From positions 17,341,776 through 17,405,775 of the forward strand of contig NC_047072.1 in NCBI RefSeq assembly GCF_902459465.1: a stretch of DNA of 64,000 nt, read 5' to 3'. Under the pieces are notes generated by a model that was not told where the DNA came from, made no database searches, and saw nothing but the letters and a program-made list of their open reading frames with translations. This document shows positions 1 to 11,211 of this stretch, piece by piece. Source of the DNA: Asterias rubens. Its lineage: Eukaryota; Echinodermata; Asteroidea; Forcipulatida; Asteriidae. The stretch's first letter is position 1. Each line of letters opens with the position of its first letter. The position numbers were made by a program, and so were the translations under genes.

Positions 1-128
1 TTATTTTTTTTTCGTGCAAATTGCCTACATTTTTCAAAGAACCATATCATGCCTGTAACACTTGGCCAAACAATTTTACTAGACACTCAGAAATAACATG
101 CGCTTTATTTTGTTGTTGTGTGTATTAG

Positions 129-3100
129 ATTTGACCGTTGTGGAGGAACACTGGGACAAACAGTTGGTGGAATGGCTTAGAGCTGTGACGATTGATGAAC
201 ATAGCATCAGCAGGGTAAGTAATAGTTATAAGCGTTGTTTTTGTAATGGATGACTTTGAGGCGCTAGGTGGCAGCAGACTTACCAGGTAAATTTTCATCG
301 ACCTTTTTGCAAAAAAACATTGTGCAAGCGCAAACTGTCGAATGAGGTGCATGCTGGTCTAGCTAGTGATCAAATTTGATAGCTAGCTAGACCAGCATGC
401 ACCTCATTCCACGTCATCAGCAGAGTAAGTGATAATTATAAGCGTTGGTTTTTGTATGGGAGACTTTGAGGCGCTAGGTGGCAGCAGACTTACCAGGTAA
501 ATTTCCATTGTTTACGTAGTTTTAAGCATGCGCATATTACCGAGAACAATTGATTTTACCTGGTCAGTCTGCTGCCACCAAGCGTCCTGAAAGTCTCCCA
601 TTGCACTTTGTCACACACTACCTGACTAAACTACAGGGCTCAATTTCATAGAGCTGCTAAGCACAAATACTTTGCTAAGCATGAAATTTCTTCCTTGATA
701 GAAACAGGATTACCAACAAAATTTCCACGTGATAAGCAAACAACAGCTGAATACCAGTAACAAGCAACATGCAACAAATGGAAATTTGGTTGGTAAGTTC
801 CTGTTTATATCAAGGAAAACAATTTCATGCTAGGCAAATTTTTGTCAAAATGCATGATAATTGAGTATTTTGTTTCAGTGTGTCCACTGTCAACCTCTAA
901 AAGGAATCTTTATTAATAAATAACTTTACAGGATTTTGGTACTTTTTGTAACAAAAAACACAATGTCCACAGATTTATATTAAACTTAAACCGTTTGAAG
1001 ATAATGATAGTAGAACGCGTACCTTAAAATATTAGTTGCTGAGGTGCTGTAGTTTTTGAGAAACGATTAAAACAATGTCATGAAAATACTTTTTACATGC
1101 TAAAATAATATTCATGACATTGTTTTACTAATTTCTCAAAAACTACAGCACCTTAAATAGCACGTAGTATTTTAGGGTAGCTTTCTACGATCATTATCTT
1201 CAAACTGTGTAAGTTTAGGGTAAATCTGTAGACATTGTGTTTTTTGTCCTACAAAAAGTACATAGACCCTTTAAAATTAAGTATTATTTTAATTCTAAGA
1301 AACATGATAAAGAAAATAAAAAATATGGTTTGAATTGATAAGAGTCAGGTATGGAACTTTAAGACATTTGAGAGTTCTAAGATGATTAGTGTTACATCTA
1401 CCCTACCATCTAATGACTAATTACAACAATCTAAAATTAAACAGATTATAAACAAAAGTTTTCAAAGGAAATTTAAACGAAAAAATGATAATTTTAACAC
1501 CCGGCCCATCCAAATTAATCAGTGATAATAAAAATAACCAATTTTTATATCGCGCCTTTCACACCCAAGGGCTTCCAACATGATTAACCCTGGTCACTGA
1601 GCCTTAAATTATTCCTTAAACCATCTCAACTCCCTTGGGAGTATACAGCCTGTGCGACAATTATATGCGCTATTCGGCTAAACCAATCACAAGTACCCAT
1701 TTACCCCTGGGTGGAGAGAAGCAATTATAGTTAAGGGTCTTGCTCGGGGACACAAGTGTTGCGCCCGGGATTCGAACCCACACTCTGCTGCAAACAGAAA
1801 CACCAGAGCTTTAGTTCGGTGCTCTTATCCACTCGGCCACGGCACCCTTTGTGAAAGCCAGCAGCAAGAGCTGGTCAACTGTTCAATTTTATGCTATGCA
1901 AAATAGTTCTCTTGTTTGTAAGAATCAGTTGATTCTTAAAGACCCTGGACACTTTTGGTAATTGTGGAAGACAATTCTTCTCACTTGGTGTATCTCAACA
2001 TATGCATAAAATAACAAACCTAAAAAAAATTTGAGGTGAATCGGTCGTTGAAGTTGCGAGATAATAGTGAAAGAAAAAACACCTTTGTCACTCGAAGTCG
2101 TGTGCTCTCAGATGCTTGATTTCGAGACCTCAAATTCTAAATCTGAGGTCTCAAACTCAAATTCGTGGAAAATTACTTCTTTCTCGAAAACTGCGTCACT
2201 TTAGAGGGAGCCGTTTCTCACAACGTTTTATACTATCAACAGCTCCCCATTACTTGTTACCAAGTCAGGTTTTATGCTAATAATTATTTTGAGTAACTAC
2301 CAATAGTGTCCACTGCCTATAAAACTATAACTTCAAGTGGAGCAACCGATCTGTTGCAACAGGGAAATCTCTCCGAAAGGATTTTCTTAGCTGTTTGACG
2401 AAATACCTTATTGAAGAGACAGTAGATGATGACATTGAACATGCTGTTGCTGACCAGCAGCCAGTACGTTAGAAACTGCACCCAGTCTGGAGCAGATTCA
2501 CCTGATGTAGTCTCCACCACTCTCATAGTAAAAAACGGAGTGTAGCATCCAGCAAACGTCAACGTAACAACAAGAAATGTCTTGAGGGCTTTGTTGTCAT
2601 TGTTGGCCTCATTGTTGCCATTTTGATTCAGTCGCTGTTCATGTTGGCGACTGATTTTAATCAATCGGTAGTAAATTAATGACATTGTTGACGTGGGAAC
2701 TATATCTATAACAAACAGTGCTCCATAATGCATGAATGTTGAGATGTTTGAATAATCACAAATTAGCTTGATTTTATCATATTCTGGTAACGCCTTGGCC
2801 ATAAATTTTACAGCAATACTAAAAGCTAAACTGAATAACGCCAGGAAAACCACTGCCTTTTTAACTCGAGATGGGGTACACCACACAGGAAACTTGTAGG
2901 GTCGGGTTACAGCCAGGAACCGTTCAATGTTAATACAAACAATCGAAAGTATGGACATTCCGAAACAAAATGTCGAACTAAGGGAGAATATTTCGCAGCC
3001 CAGATCACCAACAGGCCACCTGTCCATAGCAGATGCTGCAATACTGAGTGTTGCTAAAAAGCCAATCAGAAGGTCGTACACAGCCAGTGAAGTCATCAAA

Positions 3101-6100
3101 ATCTTGGTAGTTACAGCTAAGTTGGAGACACGGCGTGTCACGGCAATTGAGAAAATATTCCCAGATATAATAAGCAGTACAATGATGGCGATGAAACAAG
3201 TACGGAGTGCGATGAGGACTGGGGACAGACCCACAGAGTCTGTGGATGTAGAGTTCATATTCACAGTTGACATGGTTCAGCAAATCCAATCTTCAACAAT
3301 ATTACAACTGTTTAGAGCCTTTGGACTCTTACCTCAAGTTTATTGTAAGTGTTCTCAACCATATATCTGTCAAATGGTTTGTGTTCTTCCTCGGAGCTTC
3401 CTGTATCAATTCCTGCTCTTCTCATGAGAGTAACAACACAGTATTTTGTTGGCATTAATAACTACGCACCAGTTGGACTTAAATTTGCAGATTCAGTTGC
3501 CTGTGGTCATGTGTAGCCTTATAGAGATGCAACTTGCCAGTGACTAACATGTACACATGTACATGATAGGCGTCAACTTGGATATGATAGGTTGTAGTTA
3601 AAGCACAAACACACTGGCAGAGTATCTTGCGAACACAGCTATCGCAGTGCCATGCAGAAATACAAATGTCTTGTTAATAATAATTCACAAGACAAAACTT
3701 GAATGGAGATACAACTTGACAGTTACTTACATGTACACAATAGTCGTCAACTTGGAAATGATAGGTTGTAGTTAAAGCACAAACACACTGGCAGAGTATC
3801 TTGCGAACACAGCTATTGCCGTGCCATGCAGAAGTAGAAGTATCTTCTTAATAATTCACAAGTCAAAACTTGAATGGAGACACAACTTGACAGTGAATTA
3901 CATGTACATGTACACAATAGTCGTCAACTTGGAAATGACAGGTTGTAGTTAAAGCACAAGCACACTGGCAGAGTATCTTACGAACACAGCTATTGCCGTG
4001 CCATGCAGAAGTAGAAGTGTCTTCTTAATAATTCACAAGACAAAACTTGAATGGAGATACAACTTGACAGTTACTTACATGTACACAATAGTCGTCAACT
4101 TGGAAATGACAGGTTGTAGTTAAAGCACAAACACACTGGCAGAGTATCTTACGAACACAGCTATTGCCGTGCCATGCAGAAGTAGAAGTGTCTTCTTAAT
4201 AATTCACAAGTCAAAACTTGAATGGAGACACAACTTGACAGTGACTTACATGTATGCGATAGGCGTCAACTTGGATATGATAGGTTGTAGTTAAAGCACA
4301 AGCACACTAGCAGAGTATCTTATGAACACAGCTATCGCAGTGCCATGCAACAATACAAGTGTCTTGTTAATAATACAATCTACAGAGTGGTCAATAGTGT
4401 CACTGATAGCTGCTTATACCCAATTAGGTCAGCCTTCAGAAAATACAAAACACATCTATCGTTCGAAGTGCCATGAAAGAAAGATATAAGTGTCCGGTTA
4501 TATTACAATCCACAGAGGAGTGATTGGCATAATCGATTGCTAGGTTATTAGAAACAGACGTCATTGTTATAATCAAAAATCCATAATGATAGCCTTGGCC
4601 TTGTCTTCAGCACGATTGCAGTGACCAGCGAAGTGAACTCTGATTTGACCCACAATAAGATAAATTGGTCTCAATTTTATGGTGGAATATTTGCCTTATT
4701 TTATTTGTATGCGTTTTCTATAACTGGTTTGGTTAATTTGTTTTGTAACACTGTGTTCTTTTATTTAACAGTTTGTGAAAGAAGACTACACGTTGGACGT
4801 CATTCTTGAAATGATGACAAGAAAAGATCTGCGTCACATGGGACTTAAGTAAGTCAGAGTTTGTTTGTTTCTGATGGTATTGTCAACCTCCCCCCCCCCA
4901 AAAAAAAAAAAAATAAAAATCCCTAAAAACAACCAATTGGAGCTCAGTTTCAAAACCTCAAAACAATGTATTTAAAAAAGTCATAACCGCTTTGACCTAG
5001 AAATAAATATATAAAGTTCTATCCATCATTTTTTTATTCCTTCTTAATAGAGATGCTTAAGCACAGAAGTAGGTAAACACATACCAGACAAAGTAACCAA
5101 CCAGAATACTGTTCATATACCACCTGTACTGTTATAACTGGTATTCTGCCAATTGATTGCTAAGCAGACAATTTTTAAGCAATATTTAGTGCTTAAGGAG
5201 CTGTTTGTACTAGTGTCCCTGGTACATGTATAAATACACTTCTTACACAATTATTTCAATCCGGTGAGAGAGCTTTTTTCCACTGCTGCTCGCCTATGGA
5301 ACGGTCTTCCTGTCCCCATTAAAAACACCGAGACAGTGTTGTCCTTCAAAAAGGGTCTCAAGACGCACCTGTACTCGTAGCTGGTTTCCCCATTACTTTT
5401 GTCTGTACCCCTGATAAGCGCCTTGCATCCTTTGGTAATTGGGCGCTATATAAATCCAGTTATTATTATTATTAATCCATTCATATCCTTCATCTAGTGT
5501 TTCTTAATCTGACAGCCTTATACCTCACTTTATGTTGGTCTTTCTTGTCCTGTGCTTTTTATTTTGCTCATCGATGTAATATTTTCATGTGCGCTTTATA
5601 TCGAGAGTTGGATGCAACAACTGTTGACTTGAATTGAAGTGAACATTTGAATCGTGCAAACTATTTGTAGTATGATATACATGTAGCCTCATATTGTTGC
5701 AATGTTGGAACTATTTGATTTGTCCTGCAGCATTTTATGTTTTAACATTGTTTCTGATTTTGTGTTGTATTACTATTATTACAATGTACTTCTCTTTTCG
5801 AACTATGTGTTGTACATCTATATCGATACCTGTGCCTGTTGTCATGTTGAATTTCGATTTATTCTGTATACACATTTATAGGTTTGCAATTTTATCATGA
5901 TTTTGTTTTCTTGACCATGCATAAATTTGATTCCAAAAATGTTTCATATTTCTTTTCCTTCCTCTCCTGTCTTCCTATTCTTTCCAACTGGTTTCCCTGT
6001 GGGGGCTCTCTGTCCATTTTCACATGGAATTGTATTTCTTATAATGTATAAGATGGTTCGTCCAAATGTATACTGCCCCTAGTAACAGCTTTGGTAATTT

Positions 6101-7215
6101 GTATTATTGTGTTGTTCTTTATATGACATCTGTATGACACAAAATATTGTAGAAAACAAACAGGAGGCATTGTTTACTTGTGTGCTTCACTCTCTCACTG
6201 TATTCATATTATAATGTGTATAACAAAATTCCCATGTGCTTTTTCCCCACTGTGCAACTTTTGGTGTTACAAATGATAATGCATTCAGGTCATGGCTAAT
6301 TTTGATTTCTTGATATTGCATAAACTTGATACAAAAAAATGCCAAATATATGACCCTTGTGTACCCTATTCTTCCAACCGATTTCCCTTGCTCTGTGTCC
6401 ACTATGACATAGATAAATGCAGTCTTTTGCAGTTTTATCAGCAAGGCTGATTTTGATTTCTGTTTTCATATGCTTCAAAGTGTTTTATTTGCTGTAGGCC
6501 TACCTTGTATTTTGATTTTTAACTATTTGACCAAAACAGTGGGGAGTATGAGTTTTGTGTGTCTGGGTTTTTTTTTTTAAGTTCTTTTTCACACTTAACA
6601 GTTTTAAAAAATCGGATCCTGTTGTTTTGTTTGAAATTTTGATTGTTATTTTTTTTGTAATTTGACATGTTTGAGAAGGCCTAGTTGTAGAACGTGTTCA
6701 GGAAGAGTGTTTGTCCCGATAATAACTAGGATCGGGTAAAAGTAGAGTCAAGATGTTAAACAGTTTAGCTTGTCTGTTGAAACTAGACGGGTTTTTTTCG
6801 AAAACAATCATCCTGTCACAAGTATTTTACATTACATTGTATTCTGGCTTGGACTTGTTTCTGCTTTTATTAGCTGTGTAACTTTAACACTTTATAAAAT
6901 GTGATCATGTCGTTTTGTTTGTTGAGGGCTTAATTCAACTCAAAAATATTTATCTCCATTTCACATAATATGTGTGCCAGTAGTGTAATACAAAATGATG
7001 ATTTACATTAAAACAGAATACACTAATAATACTATATAGTAGGAGGAATACGGCAGAGTTAGAATTTGTAGCTATAAATAATTTCAAAAAATTATAATCA
7101 GTTTTATACTTTTGATGTTTCAATGAAATAATTTTTTTTTTTTTCTTTCCTTAGGGGAGGCGTACAATGTAAGATATGGAGTGCCATTCAACGCCATCGA
7201 AAGGATCCTGCGTAG
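129..7215 (+). CDS. C-terminal SAM-domain protein, last three coding exons
   Basis: Three exons join in frame: 129-214 (acceptor TATTAG, donor GTAAGT), 4772-4848 (acceptor TTTAACAG, donor GTAAGT) and 7155-7215 (acceptor TTCCTTAG, stop TAG at 7213-7215). Phases agree (1, 0, 2). The product reads ...HWDKQLVEWLRAV, then FVKEDYTLDVILEMMTRKDL, then MGLKGGVQCKIWSAIQRH and ends KDPA. This follows the sterile alpha motif pattern: Trp and WL in helix 1, acidic/aromatic helix 2, LxxMTRxDLxxMGL, then a Gly turn and C-terminal helix with basic residues. SAM domains mediate protein-protein or RNA binding, often as the tail of kinases or scaffold proteins; the upstream domains lie outside the window, so the parent protein cannot be named. 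A receptor gene sits antisense in the intron between 214 and 4772. The exon structure is well supported by phase and motif; the family within SAM proteins is unknown. Confidence 0.72.
198..499. repeat. ~100-bp direct duplication separated by a hairpin
   Basis: The stretch from the exon end/intron start at 202-300 is repeated at about 410-499 (ATCAGCAG, GTAAGT, ATAAGCGTT, GGCGCTAGGTGGCAGCAGAC in both). Between them, 344-366 and 383-407 are inverted copies of GAGGTGCATGCTGGTCTAGC. The second copy therefore carries a duplicate of the splice donor of the 129-214 exon. Confidence 0.7.
458..601. mobile_element. Short palindromic MITE, family M6
   Basis: The two halves are inverted copies: GGGAGACTTTGAGGCGC at the left and GCGTCCTGAAAGTCTCCC at the right, with GGTGGCAGCAGACTTACC and its complement inside. 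About 144 bp and non-coding. A second copy lies at 18537-18682, and a left half at 243-300. Confidence 0.8.
636..848. mobile_element. Palindromic MITE, family M5
   Basis: Begins CTCAATTTCATAGAGCTGC TAAGCAC and ends with the diverged inverse (TTTCATGCTAGGCAAATTTT). Internal arms CCAACCAAATTTCC / GGAAATTTGGTTGG are recognisable. Another copy is at 51646-51886, and half copies lie near 5050-5215 and 52390-52500. Confidence 0.7.
925..1274. mobile_element. Palindromic MITE, family M3 (full length)
   Basis: Long inverted repeat: the left part holds ACACAATGTCCACAGATTT, GTTTGAAGATAATGAT and GAGGTGCTGTAGTTTTTGAG, each with its complement in the right part. Ends in CCCTTTAA, giving a TTAA at 1271-1274. 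Half copies at 33196-33374 and 37448-37632. Confidence 0.8.
1525..1850 (-). mobile_element. tRNA-derived SINE
   Basis: Read on the minus strand, it starts with a tRNA-like head: A box TGGCCGAGTGG (plus 1829-1839) and B box GGTTCGAATCCC (plus 1768-1779). The SINE body follows (ACACTTGTGTCCCCGAGCAAG ends the head, then CTTCTCTCCACCCAGGGGTA and GCTGTATACTCCC) and a 3' end with GCGCGATATAAA and a T/A-rich tail. Relatives occur at 56932, 59715 and 60775. Confidence 0.85.
1936..2322 (+). mobile_element. M1 foldback MITE, overlapping the GPCR1 3' end
   Basis: Member of the commonest element in the window. Consensus: TTAA, then terminal inverted repeats AGGCAGTGGACACTATTGG, a body of about 390 bp, and a central palindrome built on GATTTCGAGACCTCA and its complement. 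The plus orientation is defined by the half containing CTTCTCACTTGGTGTATCTC coming first. No open frame for a transposase, so it is non-autonomous. The right end reads CACTGCCTATAA and overlaps the stop codon of the adjacent receptor. Confidence 0.88.
2317..3273 (-). CDS. Class A (rhodopsin-like) orphan GPCR 1, intronless
   Basis: A 318-residue seven-helix receptor in a single exon. Visible landmarks: N-glycosylation sequon in MNSTST, GN of helix 1 (about residue 38), D2.50 in LAVYDLL, the helix 3 Cys in LGCEIF paired with a Cys in loop 2 (LICDYS), INIERFLAVTRPYKFPVW after helix 3 (ERF in place of DRY), CYTPF in helix 6 (CWxP with Trp replaced by Tyr), NSMFNVIIYCLFN in helix 7 (NPxxY with Pro replaced by Val), and a CC pair near the tail for palmitoylation. 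It is a plasma-membrane receptor, probably Gq/Gi/Gs-coupled; the ligand is unknown. Tandem, intronless, fast-diversifying copies resemble the echinoderm chemoreceptor-like expansions. It lies antisense in a SAM-gene intron. Its TAG stop (2317-2319) falls within the end of an M1 element, giving a C-terminus (EVIVL) different from its paralogs. Confidence 0.9.
   Translation of the reverse strand: MSTVNMNSTSTDSVGLSPVLIALRTCFIAIIVLLIISGNIFSIAVTRRVSNLAVTTKILMTSLAVYDLLIGFLATLSIAASAMDRWPVGDLGCEIFSLSSTFCFGMSILSIVCINIERFLAVTRPYKFPVWCTPSRVKKAVVFLALFSLAFSIAVKFMAKALPEYDKIKLICDYSNISTFMHYGALFVIDIVPTSTMSLIYYRLIKISRQHEQRLNQNGNNEANNDNKALKTFLVVTLTFAGCYTPFFTMRVVETTSGESAPDWVQFLTYWLLVSNSMFNVIIYCLFNKVFRQTAKKILSERFPCCNRSVAPLEVIVL
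3522..4380. repeat. ~172-bp tandem repeat, five copies, upstream of GPCR1
   Basis: The phrase CGTCAACTTGGA(A/T)ATGA recurs at 3571, 3745, 3922, 4093 and 4263 (spacings 174, 177, 171, 170). Each unit also carries GGTTGTAGTTAAAGCACAA, GTGCCATGCA and TTAATAATTCACAAG. The array starts about 250 bp upstream of the GPCR1 start codon. A degenerate sixth unit continues to about 4540. Confidence 0.9.
5247..5476 (+). mobile_element. LINE 3' end (reverse transcriptase C-terminus and tail)
   Basis: Plus-strand translation gives ARLWNGLPVPIKNTETVLSF followed by KKGLKTHLYS, the typical C-terminal end of CR1/L2-class LINE reverse transcriptases, then a stop, a short 3' region with GCGCTATATAAATCC, and an ATT-repeat tail. 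It is 5'-truncated, as usual for LINE insertions, and sits in the SAM-gene intron. Confidence 0.78.
5477..7154. other. AT-rich intron remainder, no gene seen
   Basis: Between the LINE tail and the last SAM exon I see AT-rich sequence with short open frames that lack family resemblance. A poly-T run precedes the acceptor at 7154. Confidence 0.6.
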
Positions 7216-7260
7216 CATCAACTCCTTAGAACCATCAACAAATATTGTACAGTATTTGTA

Positions 7261-7266
7261 AATAAA
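7261..7266 (+). terminator. Polyadenylation signal of the SAM-domain gene
   Basis: AATAAA lies 45 bp after the TAG stop, following GTACAGTATTTGT. It is the first canonical signal downstream, so the 3' UTR is probably short. Confidence 0.6.
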
Positions 7267-7318
7267 AGCTCTGAATTCTACAATTGTATATAGAGGAAGA
7301 TATCAACGACAGCATCCA

Positions 7319-7702
7319 TTAAAGGGAAGGTACACGTTTGGTAATTGTCAAGACTAGCCTTCACAGTTAGTGTATCTCAACATATGCATAAAACAACAAA
7401 CCTTTGAAAATTTGAGCTCAATCGGTCATCGAAGTTGCGAGATAATAATGAAAGAAAAATAACCCTTGTCACACGAAGTTGTGTGCGTTTAGATGGTTGA
7501 TTTCGAGACCTCAAGTTCTAAATCTGAGGTCTTTAAATCAAATTCGTGGATTATTACTTCTTTCTCGAAAACTATGGCACTTCAGAGGGAGCCGTTTCTA
7601 ACAAGTTTTGTACCATCAACCTCTCCCCATTACTCATCACCAAGAAAGGTTTTGTGCTAATAATTATTTTGAGTAATTACCAATAGTGTCCACTGCCTTT
7701 AA
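7319..7702 (+). mobile_element. M1 MITE
   Basis: Starts TTAAAGGGAAGGTACACGTT and ends AGTGTCCACTGCCTTTAA, with TTAA at both ends. It lies just downstream of the SAM gene poly(A) signal. Confidence 0.85.
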
Positions 7703-10147
7703 AGGGGTGGTACTCAAAACAAATATTTGGGAAACGGCTCACCATGCTTGTCCGACGCAATAATTAATGCTCTGCATTGAATTGTGCCCCAAACCTGAGC
7801 AGAGTTAAGTTTCTGAACGAGAAAAAAAAAGTTTAGATTTACTGTTAGGGAATATGTTACTCTACCAAAAAAGGGTTATGTACCTTTGAGTTGCAGTACA
7901 GTTTTCTTAATTATGTCATAAAGATTGTCTAGTGCTGAATTTGTAACTTTGACTAGTGTAACTCACTCTGTGACGACAATCATGTGCACAAGGTCTTCTA
8001 CATCACGATTGGTTTAAAATCATGCTGCCATTATGAATATTAAATTTAAGCCATAAAAAGTATTCAAGTTTTGGAATCGAGGTTGATTATTAGTCTGGCT
8101 ACCTGAATAATTACGCTGATTGCCATTTCACTGTTTGTGCTTATGGGTCGGAGCACAGACCATTCACTGCTTGAAAAAGAAATTGTTTGAGGTAAATCAA
8201 ACAAGAGAAGCATCAATTTTTTGATGAACCATTGTGAGATATCGCCTATCAAGGACAAAAGAAAATGAAAAACCATTAACTTATTGTGCTTGAACAATGG
8301 TCGCTATATAACATGCTATTTGTTTATATAATAATCTGTGGTTTTGTGGTATCATGTAGACTCAGTTTTGTTTACCCCAAAATAATCCATTTTTGTCGTT
8401 AATATTTCTTCTGATCGATTGTCTTCCTCTGAAACATCTTTAGCCTTTAGCAAAGTTTGGTACAATTTTGAAGGAGTTTGTCCAGATTCTGTTTTGGATA
8501 GCATTAGTTTGGTCGTACGTACACTGAATTTCAAGGAACCTAGTGGCAAACACATTGCATGTTAATGTTCTTTCTTTTTCACGATGGATTTTGGTCAATG
8601 AAACATTCTACCGCAGTTTTGTTCAATTGTTTTTCCCAAGTTGAAATAAGTTCAACATTTGGGCAGTTTTGCTCATACAGTAAAAGTCCACGTGACTTTT
8701 AAGTCACTTTTCACCAAGAATATTGTCCAATAATGTAAAATCATTCCTCATGTTTCTTCGACCGTTTTCTAATTGCTTGCTGATAAGTCCCAAATATGTT
8801 AGATAAATAAATGTAACACTGTCCTGCAATCTCTCTCTGTGTTCTCCTTGTGAAAAGAAATTCAACCAATGACCATTTCCTTCTTCCAATGCAGCTGTGT
8901 CACCCATAGGCTATCTAGTCCGGAGGCCATCAGACTAGTGCTGACTGAAAGCGGTACAGCCTGTGACTCTAATAACACCCGATACCCAAATCCATCTAGC
9001 TTCCTTTATAACTAACTTGTTTCCCTCCTTCGTTGTCCATTTGCCCCTCCCGTCCAGAGCGTGGTTTTAACCCTTTATGTTTTAAATATTTGTGACACCT
9101 TTGGTAGTTGTCATAGACCAGTATTATCACTTGGTGCAACCCAAAATAGGCATAAAATAACAAATCTGTGAAACTCTCGTTTAAATGTTTTGCCCATCTT
9201 GAAGTGTGTCAACATGAGGTATTCGTCAATTCATTATTTCATCGTGTGTTGTGATGTTTTTTATTCCTTTAGCAAAATTAACAATTCTTTTCCAATTTTA
9301 ATTCCACTTTTGTTTTGATACAAATGTATCAGTTCGTATACAGAGACATCTTTTAAATTATGATTTGAATAAATCATTTACATAAACAATTTGGTTCTAA
9401 TTGCCGAGTCGTTCTTTGGGTCACTTTGTACAATGAATCTAGTATTTATTTGTTCCAACCTTGTCGCTCATTCTCACATTATTATTATTGTGGCGTGTCG
9501 TGGGTCGATGACAAATTTAGAAGAGCAGAAACGATCTCCCTCAATACGAGCGATTTATAATATAGCGCGCCCCCAAGTTTGTCATGGAGAGGCAATATTT
9601 CATAGGGCATCGTTTTAAACCCAAACTGCATTGTGCATGACTTCAGTTTGTGTTCTAGTCTAACAAAAAACGGGACAAACATTAGATGGATCATTCATGC
9701 ATATTTATCATTTACAAATAGGCCCTTATAGACATTGTCGTTTTGATCATTAAATCAATTATTTGAACAATAGTTACCAGCAGTTCAGAACCGTTCTGAC
9801 TGGATCATAAATTTCTTAAGATGTGCTCCAACATGTCTCAGGTACAATCAAATCTTTACGCGTTGGTTCCAGAGAGCTATCAGATACCAATACCTAAGTT
9901 TCAACTCGGTGTGACGGTGTAAACAGTGCCATGAAATGTATGTTCGACAGGCCATGTCGACAAATTGACAACAACATTACACTCACTCTGCGGTACAGTG
10001 AGGAAAGTGTTCGACAAGACTCATGTATTCACTCAGCAAAAGTGAAAGTCCCTCGTCCCACTACCTACTTCCAAGGGAGTACACAAATGGCAATGAAAAC
10101 GTCTTGAGAAAAACAATGTTCCAGCAAACAGCTGTCGAGTGTCAGCA
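7703..10147. other. Intergenic, no gene recognised
   Basis: About 2.4 kb between the SAM gene and GPCR2. Only short frames with no recognisable product. A decayed M1 left half is visible at about 9088-9175 (CTTTGGTAGTTGTCATAGAC, then CTTGGTGCAAC). Confidence 0.5.
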
Positions 10148-11092
10148 TTAAATAACAACGGGTGCAACTGACCTGTCACGACAGGGAAAAGGAAGTGTCT
10201 TCAATAAAATTGCCTTTGCCACTTGACGAAAGGATGAATTGAAGAGACAGTAAATCCACACATTGAACATACTGTTTGAAGTGTTTAACCATACTGTCAG
10301 AAATTGCAGCCAGTTTGGGCTAGGAACACCTGTAAAAGACTCGGCTGCATTTACAAGCAAAAATGGCGTGTAACATCCAAAAAATGTCAACGTAACAACA
10401 AGGAATGTCTTGAGAGCTTTGTTGTCATGATTATTGTTTGCCTCATTGTTGCCATTTTGGTTCAGTCGCTGTTCATGTTGACGACTGATTTTAATCAATC
10501 GATAGTAAATGAATACCATCAAAAATGTAGGGTACAGATCTGCAACAAGAAGGTTTGTGATGCTGAAAACAGGCGAGGTGTTACTAAAAAAGCAAATCGT
10601 CGGCCCCGCAAAATATTTAGCAGTTTGGTTGAATAAAAGCAGAGAAAACGGTCCTGCAGACAAACCAAGTGTAGATGCCACAACTACGAGTGTTATTGCA
10701 CGACGTCCAGTACACCATAAGGGAAATTTATATGGCCGGGTGATAGCTACATAGCGTTCAACATTCAGAAAAGTCAATGAAAGTATTGACATGGTGAAAC
10801 ACGCTGTAGAACAAATCATGGATATCTGACATCCCATATTCCCAAAAGGCCATTTATTTAGAGCAGATGCTATAGTATAGAACAGTGACAGGAAACCAAC
10901 CAGAAGGTCGGATACAGCCAGTGATGTCATCAGAACCTTGGTGCTGTCAGCTAAGTTGGTTACACGGCATGTCACGGCAATTGAAAGAATATTCCCAGAT
11001 ATAATCAGCAGTGCAATGATGGCAATGAAACAAGTACGGAGTGCGACGAGGACTGGGGACAGACCCAAAGAGTCTGCGGTTGTGGAGTTCAT
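10148..11092 (-). CDS. Class A orphan GPCR 2, intronless
   Basis: A 314-residue single-exon receptor starting MNSTTADSLGLSPVLVALRT; it lacks the MSTVN leader of its paralogs. Landmarks: GN in helix 1, LAVSDLLVGF in helix 2, Cys in MGCQIS, LNVERYVAITRPYKFPLW (ERY kept here, closer to DRY than the ERF of the others), FFGCYTPFLL in helix 6 and NSMFNVWIYCLFN in helix 7. The third intracellular loop (ISRQHEQRLNQNGNNEAN) is almost identical to the other copies, whereas helices 3-5 differ strongly. It is the most divergent intact member. Head-to-head with GPCR3 across about 3.4 kb. Ligand unknown; chemosensory use is an inference from tandem expansion. Confidence 0.9.
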   Translation of the reverse strand: MNSTTADSLGLSPVLVALRTCFIAIIALLIISGNILSIAVTCRVTNLADSTKVLMTSLAVSDLLVGFLSLFYTIASALNKWPFGNMGCQISMICSTACFTMSILSLTFLNVERYVAITRPYKFPLWCTGRRAITLVVVASTLGLSAGPFSLLLFNQTAKYFAGPTICFFSNTSPVFSITNLLVADLYPTFLMVFIYYRLIKISRQHEQRLNQNGNNEANNNHDNKALKTFLVVTLTFFGCYTPFLLVNAAESFTGVPSPNWLQFLTVWLNTSNSMFNVWIYCLFNSSFRQVAKAILLKTLPFPCRDRSVAPVVI

Positions 11093-11211
11093 TTTGACGG
11101 CAGTCTGTTTTGTTCGTCAAATACAATCTTGTTTTAATAGTTGTTGTAGAACCATACCGGTACCCCATCAATCACTAAGAGGTAATGTTTATTGTTTATC
11201 GTAATATTCTT

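Noticed and set aside
1760-1850. A tRNA gene on the minus strand
   Set aside because: A and B boxes are present but the sequence continues into a SINE body and tail; the same holds at 56932 and 60775.
3522-4380. CRISPR-like array
   Set aside because: Units of ~172 bp are repeated throughout with no unique spacers, in an animal genome.
10304-11204. Plus-strand frames over GPCR2
   Set aside because: Shadows of the receptor on the opposite strand; equivalent shadows occur over every receptor.
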